Below, piece by piece: positions 44,261 to 49,366 of a stretch of 49,366 nucleotides of DNA. The notes beneath the pieces are model-generated. The model was not told the DNA's origin. It searched no databases and worked only from the letters and a program-made list of their open reading frames with translations. Position 1 is the first letter of the stretch. Each line of letters opens with the position of its first letter. Source of the stretch: Pseudomonadota bacterium (lineage in GTDB: Bacteria; Pseudomonadota; Gammaproteobacteria; Burkholderiales; Burkholderiaceae_C); contig JAFEEB010000066.1 in NCBI GenBank assembly GCA_018241325.1, positions 1-49,366 of the forward strand, written 5' to 3'. The position numbers were made by a program, and so were the translations under genes.

Positions 44261-46077
44261 CGAGCCGCCACCTGACCTGGCTGGCCATTGCGCTGCTGGC
44301 GCTGTCCTGGCCATTGTTTGGAGCCTTCACCATCACACTGGTGAACTACATCGGCCTGTATTCGCTGGTGGCCGTGGGGTTGGTCATGCTGACCGGCGTG
44401 GGCGGCATCACCTCGTTCGGTCAGGCGGCCTTCGTCGGCCTGGGGGCGTACGCCACGGCCTGGATCTGCACCTCGCCCACGGCCGCGCAGGCATTGTCGG
44501 CGCTGCCGGCGGGGGCCTTGCCGTGGCTGGGCCTGCTGCTGGGTCTGGTGGTCACGGCGCTGATCGCCTGGTTCCTGGGTGCCGTCACGTTGCCGCTGGC
44601 GGGGCACTTCCTGCCACTGGGCACACTGGCCTGGGGCCTCAGCCTGTACTACATCTTCGGCAACCTCGATGGCCTGGGCGGCTTCACCGGCATCACCGGC
44701 GTACCGCCGCTGTCGATCGGCGGTTTCGAACTCAGTTCGCCCCGCGTGCTGGGGGTGCTGATCTGGGCCGTGCTGCTGCTGGCGATCTGGGCCTTGCACA
44801 ACCTGCTGGACTCGCGCGAGGGCCGGGCCATCCGCGCGCTCAAGAGCGGGCGCGTGATGGCCGAGTCGATGGGCGTGGACACCGGGCGCCAGCGCATGAA
44901 GCTGTTCGTGCTGGCGGCGTTGCTGTCGGCTGTGTCCGGATGGCTCTATGCGCACTTGCAGCGCTTCGTCAATCCCACGCCTTTCGATCTGAACATCGGC
45001 ATCGAATACCTGTTCATGGCCGTGGTGGGCGGCTCCGGCCATCTGTGGGGCGCCGTGCTGGGCGCCACCTTGATCACCCTGCTCAAGGAGCAGCTGCAGG
45101 ACTGGCTGCCGCGCCTGCTGGGCGCCAGCGGCAACTTCGAGGTCATTGTCTTTGGCCTGCTGATGCTGCTGGTGCTGCAACGCGCGGCCGACGGCTTGTG
45201 GCCCTTGATTGCGGCCGGTGCACGCAAGTTCATCAAGCCCGAATCGCAACGGCAGGCGCCCAAGGCGGCGGCCGAGCTGCCGCGGCATGCGCTGCCGCCG
45301 CCGGGCCAGTCCGTGCTGGAGGCGCGCGAGGTCACCAAGCGCTTCGGCGGACTGGTGGCCAACAACGCCGTCAACCTGGACGTCAAGGCGGGCGAGGTGC
45401 ATGCGCTGATCGGGCCCAACGGCGCGGGCAAGAGCACGTTCTTCAACATGATCTCGGGGGTGGACGACCCGACATCGGGCAGTGTCTCGCTGCTGGGCCA
45501 GGCCATGGCTGGCAAGCCCTCGCGCGCGTTTGCCGCGCTGGGGCTGGGGCGCACCTTTCAGCACGTGCGCCTGCTGGGCCAGCGCAGCGTGCTCGAGAAC
45601 GTCGCCGTGGGAGCGCATTTGCGTGGCCGGCGCGGCTGGCTGTCGGCCATGCTGCGTCGCGACCGTCACGAGGAAGCCGCCTTGCTGGCCGAGGCGCGCC
45701 GCCAGATCGAGCGCTGCGGCCTGATGCAGTACATCGACACGCCGGCTGCGTCACTGCCACTGGGCCAGCAACGCATCGTCGAGATCGCACGGGCGCTGGC
45801 CGGCCAGCCGTCCATCCTGCTGCTGGACGAGCCCGCCGCCGGCTTGCGCCACCTGGAAAAGCAGGCGCTGGCCGATCTCCTGACGCAACTGCGCGCCGAG
45901 GGGCTGGCCGTGCTGGTGGTGGAACACGACATGGAGTTCGTCATGAACCTGGCCGACCGCGTCACCGTGCTGGAGTTCGGCACCGTCATTGCCTTGGGGA
46001 CGCCCGCCCAGGTGCAAGCCGATCCGCGCGTGATGGCGGCGTATCTGGGCAGCGACCTGCCGGGAGCCGAAGCATGA
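44257..46077 (+). CDS. Fused ABC permease-ATPase (LivM-LivG)
   Basis: 606 residues. Residues 1-325 are a LivM permease (LVNYIGLYSLVAVGLVMLTG, ITSFGQAAFVGLGAYATAW and an EAA-like loop RAIRALKSGRVMAESMGVD). Residues about 345-606 are a LivG ATPase: Walker A GPNGAGKST, signature LPLGQQRIVEIARAL in place of LSYGQQ, Walker B LLLDEPAAGL and the switch His in VVEHDME. Such fusions are common in Burkholderiales. The start ATG 44257 overlaps the LivH stop, and the end overlaps the LivF start by ATGA. Confidence 0.93.
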   Translation: MTSRHLTWLAIALLALSWPLFGAFTITLVNYIGLYSLVAVGLVMLTGVGGITSFGQAAFVGLGAYATAWICTSPTAAQALSALPAGALPWLGLLLGLVVTALIAWFLGAVTLPLAGHFLPLGTLAWGLSLYYIFGNLDGLGGFTGITGVPPLSIGGFELSSPRVLGVLIWAVLLLAIWALHNLLDSREGRAIRALKSGRVMAESMGVDTGRQRMKLFVLAALLSAVSGWLYAHLQRFVNPTPFDLNIGIEYLFMAVVGGSGHLWGAVLGATLITLLKEQLQDWLPRLLGASGNFEVIVFGLLMLLVLQRAADGLWPLIAAGARKFIKPESQRQAPKAAAELPRHALPPPGQSVLEAREVTKRFGGLVANNAVNLDVKAGEVHALIGPNGAGKSTFFNMISGVDDPTSGSVSLLGQAMAGKPSRAFAALGLGRTFQHVRLLGQRSVLENVAVGAHLRGRRGWLSAMLRRDRHEEAALLAEARRQIERCGLMQYIDTPAASLPLGQQRIVEIARALAGQPSILLLDEPAAGLRHLEKQALADLLTQLRAEGLAVLVVEHDMEFVMNLADRVTVLEFGTVIALGTPAQVQADPRVMAAYLGSDLPGAEA

Positions 46078-46835
46078 GCGGGCCGGGCCAATCCGCGGGC
46101 GTGGCCCCGCTGCTGGAGCTCAAGGGCTTTTCCGTGTGCTATGGGCCGGTGGAGGCCTTGCACCAGGTGGCGCTCACGGTGGGCGAGGGCGAGATCGTCA
46201 CCGTGATCGGCCCCAACGGCGCCGGCAAGAGCACGCTGCTGAATGCCACCATGGGCTTGCTGCCGTCCAGCGGCGGCCTGCAACTGGCCGGCCAGAACAT
46301 CGCGCGGCCCACGGTGGAAGCCATGGTGGCTCGGGGCGTTGGCCTGGTGCCTGAAAAGCGCGAGCTGTTCGGCGAGATGTCGGTGGAGGACAACCTGCTG
46401 CTGGGCGGCTTTGCCCGCTGGCGGCGCGGCCAGCGCGACCAGGCCGAGCGCATGGGCGAGGTGTTCGACCTTTTCCCGCGCCTGAAGGAGCGGCGCGCGC
46501 AGCTGGCGGCCACGCTGTCGGGCGGCGAGCGGCAGATGCTGGCGATCGGCCGGGCGCTGATGGCGCGCCCCAGGCTGCTGATGCTCGATGAGCCGTCGCT
46601 GGGCCTGGCGCCGCTGATCGTGCGCGAGGTTCTGCACATCGTGGCGTCGCTGCGCGATCTGGGCGTGTCGGTGCTGCTGATCGAGCAGAACGCCCGCGCA
46701 GCGCTGCAAGTGGCCGACCGCGGCTACGTGCTCGAAATGGGCGCCGTGGCGCTGGAGGGCGAGGCCAGCCAGTTGCTCACCGATCGGCGCGTGATCGAGA
46801 CCTACCTGGGCGTAGGCGGCAAGAAGGCGGCGTGA
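46074..46835 (+). CDS. Branched-chain amino acid-type ABC ATPase (LivF family)
   Basis: 253 residues, from ATG 46074. A cytoplasmic nucleotide-binding subunit: Walker A GPNGAGKST near 44-52, Q-loop region LVPEKRELFGEMSVEDNLLLG, signature LSGGERQMLAIGRALM, Walker B LLMLDEPSLGLAPL and the switch residues in LLIEQNAR (Gln in place of His, usual in LivF). It pairs with the LivG half of the preceding fusion. It is the last gene of the importer operon; no terminator was recognised in the 64-bp gap that follows. Confidence 0.94.
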   Translation: MSGPGQSAGVAPLLELKGFSVCYGPVEALHQVALTVGEGEIVTVIGPNGAGKSTLLNATMGLLPSSGGLQLAGQNIARPTVEAMVARGVGLVPEKRELFGEMSVEDNLLLGGFARWRRGQRDQAERMGEVFDLFPRLKERRAQLAATLSGGERQMLAIGRALMARPRLLMLDEPSLGLAPLIVREVLHIVASLRDLGVSVLLIEQNARAALQVADRGYVLEMGAVALEGEASQLLTDRRVIETYLGVGGKKAA

Positions 46836-46899
46836 ACGAAAGCGGACCGATCCCGTCGGCCCTACACTGCTGACTGCCGGCCAATTCCGGCTCCCGACC

Positions 46900-47595
46900 G
46901 TGACGCACGACAGCTTCGATCTTCAGCGCTACCTGGGCACTCTGCCGCTGTTTTCCAGCATCACCGAGGTCGAGCGCGCCCGCTTGGCCCAGGACTGCCA
47001 TGTGCGCCGGCTCGAGCGCGGACGCGTGATCTTTCACGTGGGCGACGCCTGCCGCGAATTTCACGTCGTGGTCATGGGACAGGTCAAGCTGTTCGCCATG
47101 TCTCCCACAGGGGTCGAAAAGGTGATTCACCTGTGCGGACCGGGGCGCAGCTTTGGCGAGGCGGTGATGTTCATGGGTTCGCCCTATCTGGTGACGGCGC
47201 AAACGCTGACCGACACCCTGCTGCTCACCGTCGAGCGTGCGGCGGTGATGCGCGAGATCGAGCGCAACCCGGAGTTCTCGCTGCACATGCTGGCCGGTCT
47301 GGCGCGGCGGCTGCAAGGCCTGGTGCACGACGTGCAGGCGTATTCGCTGCACAGCGGTACGCAGCGCGTGATCGGCTACCTGCTGGGCGGACGATCGACA
47401 CCCGAGCCGGGCAGCGCGTCCATGACGGTGACGCTGCCCGTCAGCAAGGCGGCCATTGCCTCGCGCCTGTCGATCACGCCGGAGTATTTTTCGCGCGTGC
47501 TGGGCGAGTTGGTCTCGCAAGGGCTGATCGAGGTGGACAAGCGCGAGATCCACATTCCCGACGTGGGCAAGCTGGCAAGTTATCAGGAGCGCTGA
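46900..47595 (+). CDS. Crp/Fnr-family transcription regulator
   Basis: 231 residues from GTG 46900. The N-terminal cyclic nucleotide-type beta-barrel reads LPLFSSITEVERARLAQDCH and VIFHVGDACREFHVVVMGQV, and the long dimer helix and winged helix follow (SKAAIASRLSITPEYFSRVL, then GELVSQGLIEVDKREIHIPD). It has no N-terminal Cys cluster of FNR, so it is closer to Dnr/NnrR or orphan types sensing NO, haem or another ligand (inference). A TACACT at 46863-46868 may be its -10. It converges on the drug exporter gene with a 13-bp overlap. The regulon is unknown. Confidence 0.9.
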   Translation: MTHDSFDLQRYLGTLPLFSSITEVERARLAQDCHVRRLERGRVIFHVGDACREFHVVVMGQVKLFAMSPTGVEKVIHLCGPGRSFGEAVMFMGSPYLVTAQTLTDTLLLTVERAAVMREIERNPEFSLHMLAGLARRLQGLVHDVQAYSLHSGTQRVIGYLLGGRSTPEPGSASMTVTLPVSKAAIASRLSITPEYFSRVLGELVSQGLIEVDKREIHIPDVGKLASYQER

Positions 47596-48836
47596 GGCGC
47601 GCTCGCGATCTGCCGGCGCGGGTCGCCGATCTCGGGCCAGCGCTTGTGCAGCCACAGCCAGGACACCAGCCCCACCACCATGAAGACGGCCGACATCAGC
47701 GCCATGCCCAGGGCCGAATGCATGACCAGCGGGGCCACGGCGCCGGCCACGATGCCGTTGGCCACGGAGCCCACCACCGATTGCAGCGACGAGGCCATGC
47801 CGCGCCGCTCGGGATGCAAGTCGAGCACCAGCAGCGTGACCACGGGCACCATCAGCGCCCAGCCGAAGGCAAACAGGGCGATGGGCCACAGCGACCACCA
47901 GAGCTGGGGCTCCAGCAGGGCGTTGGCCGCGATGTTCAGCACCGTGACGGCCACCATGATGCGAAAGCCTTGCATGATCTGGTTCTTGGGCGCGACCTTG
48001 CCGGCCATGCGCCCCGACAACCAGGAGCCCACCATGATGCCGCCGATGTTCAGCGCGAAGAACCAGAAGAACTGCGTCGGCTCGAGGTGCAGCACGTCGC
48101 CCAGGTAGGCGGGCGCGCCCAGGATGTACAGAAACAGGCCGTTGAAGGGGACGCCCGAGGCCAGCGCCAGCAGAAAAAAGCGCGGGTCCGACAACAGGGC
48201 GGCATAGCCTTGCAGCAGGTGGCTGACCCGAAAGGGCTGCCGATCCTTGACGTGCAGGCTTTCCGGCAACAGGCGCAGGTTGGCGATGATCAACACCACG
48301 CCCACGCCCACCAGAAACCAGAAGATCGAGTGCCAGCCGAGATACTCGGACAGCACGCCGCCCATCATGGGCGCGATGGCGGGCGCGATGCCGAAGAAGA
48401 TGGTGACCTGGCTCATCACGCGCTGGGCCTCGGATTGGGGAAACATGTCGCGGATGACGGCGCGCGAGACCACCACGCCAGCGCCGGTGGACAGGCCTTG
48501 CAGGGCGCGGAAAAAGATCAGGTGGCCCACGGTTTGCGACAGCGCGCAACCGATGGAGGCCAGGGTGAACAGCACCAGCCCGCCCAGGATGACCGGCCGG
48601 CGCCCGAAACTGTCGGACAGCGCGCCGTGAAACAGGTTCATGAAGGCGAAGCCGAACAGGTAGGCCGACAGCGTCTGCTGCATCTCGACCGGCGTGGCGT
48701 GCAGCGAACCGGCGATGGCCGCGAACGCGGGCAGGTAGGTGTCGATGGAAAACGGCCCCAGCATGCCCAGCATGGCCAGCAAGATGGCCAGGGCCCAGCG
48801 GGGGGCCTTCCAGATTTTGGCGGCGTCGGGGTTCAT
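47583..48836 (-). CDS. Bcr/CflA family drug resistance MFS transporter
   Basis: 417 residues, 12 membrane helices, from ATG 48836. The DHA1-type MFS signature is clear: GPFSIDTYLPAFAAIAGSLH with the Bcr/CflA motif, GALSDSFGRRPVILGGLVLF (motif A), RALQGLSTGAGVVVSRAVIR (motif B), and APAIAPMMGGVL (motif C). It expels multiple drugs by proton antiport. The gene lies between rpoD, which is upstream on the same strand, and the convergent Crp/Fnr regulator. A repeat-derived terminator just upstream (48851-48906) separates it from rpoD. Confidence 0.93.
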   Translation of the reverse strand: MNPDAAKIWKAPRWALAILLAMLGMLGPFSIDTYLPAFAAIAGSLHATPVEMQQTLSAYLFGFAFMNLFHGALSDSFGRRPVILGGLVLFTLASIGCALSQTVGHLIFFRALQGLSTGAGVVVSRAVIRDMFPQSEAQRVMSQVTIFFGIAPAIAPMMGGVLSEYLGWHSIFWFLVGVGVVLIIANLRLLPESLHVKDRQPFRVSHLLQGYAALLSDPRFFLLALASGVPFNGLFLYILGAPAYLGDVLHLEPTQFFWFFALNIGGIMVGSWLSGRMAGKVAPKNQIMQGFRIMVAVTVLNIAANALLEPQLWWSLWPIALFAFGWALMVPVVTLLVLDLHPERRGMASSLQSVVGSVANGIVAGAVAPLVMHSALGMALMSAVFMVVGLVSWLWLHKRWPEIGDPRRQIASAPQRS

Positions 48837-48850
48837 GAAAGCATTGGATA

Positions 48851-48906
48851 CTACAAATAAAATAGCGCCTGGCGCATATTGGACAAGCGCCAGACGCTGA
48901 TTGGAT
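48851..48906 (-). terminator. Repeat-derived terminator of rpoD (dispersed repeat copy D)
   Basis: On the minus strand GCGTCTGGCGC, an 11-base loop and GCGCCAGGCGC pair over 11 bp including one G-U, followed by TATTTTATTTG. On the plus strand the layout (ACTACAAATAAAATAGCGCC, then TGGCGC, loop, AAGCGCCAGACGC, TGATTGG) is that of the dispersed repeat. It lies just after the rpoD stop at 48917 and before the exporter gene. Confidence 0.8.
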
Positions 48907-48916
48907 CAACAAATGA

Positions 48917-49366
<450 letters not shown>

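Noticed and set aside
45666-46709. 347-codon open frame antisense to the livG/livF genes
   Set aside because: Shadow frame; the plus strand has full ABC ATPase motifs.

Overview
The window is high-GC, densely coded DNA typical of a betaproteobacterium of the order Burkholderiales, most likely family Comamonadaceae. Evidence: -10 boxes of the TACAAT type with weak -35 elements, the gene families present (DUF455, CobD/CbiB-like protein, fused LivM-LivG, imuA-imuB-dnaE2, tandem cyanophycin synthetases), and several copies of a dispersed stem-loop repeat that I recall from Comamonadaceae genomes. Genus cannot be fixed by reading alone. I saw no rRNA, tRNA, CRISPR array or complete insertion sequence.

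Layout. 1-3.1 kb: end of etfA, a long acyl-CoA dehydrogenase and a nitronate monooxygenase (fatty/branched acyl-CoA oxidation). 3.1-11 kb: a cyanophycin locus. Two tandem synthetases, a canonical CphA and a paralogue with a degenerate Mur-ligase P-loop, face a divergent operon encoding an ABC exporter with an unusual N-terminal domain and a DUF1854 protein. 11-14.3 kb: Hsp20 and a second-type Lon protease, then a small PepSY protein whose ribosome binding site lies in a long hairpin. 14.4-18 kb (minus): homogentisate dioxygenase and a self-sufficient P450-reductase-ferredoxin fusion. 18.2-19.5 kb: an NRAMP-like metal transporter behind a strong Fur box.

19.6-30.5 kb: an envelope/efflux block. 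It holds two DUF347 membrane proteins flanking a small lipoprotein, a broken response regulator, a remnant of a second lipoprotein, then a tight tolC-type/adaptor/RND/DedA/response regulator/histidine kinase operon. The broken regulator shares 249 bp at 245/249 identity with the intact one, while its first 114 bp match at only about 70%; this looks like gene conversion.

30.6-36.2 kb: SOS mutasome imuA-imuB-dnaE2 with a LexA box; imuB and dnaE2 carry repeat-derived in-frame insertions. 36.1-41.6 kb: housekeeping genes (DUF455, gamma-carbonic anhydrase, hslO, trmD, rplS, NUDIX CoA pyrophosphatase, CobD/CbiB-like). 41.7-46.8 kb: a branched-chain/aromatic-type ABC importer under a TACAAT promoter overlapped by a TetR-like palindrome. 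46.9-49.4 kb: Crp/Fnr regulator, Bcr/CflA drug exporter and the 3' part of rpoD.

The best candidate for an under-described system is the divergent cyanophycin synthetase pair with its ABC exporter and DUF1854 partner. The DUF347/lipoprotein/efflux/two-component block is second.
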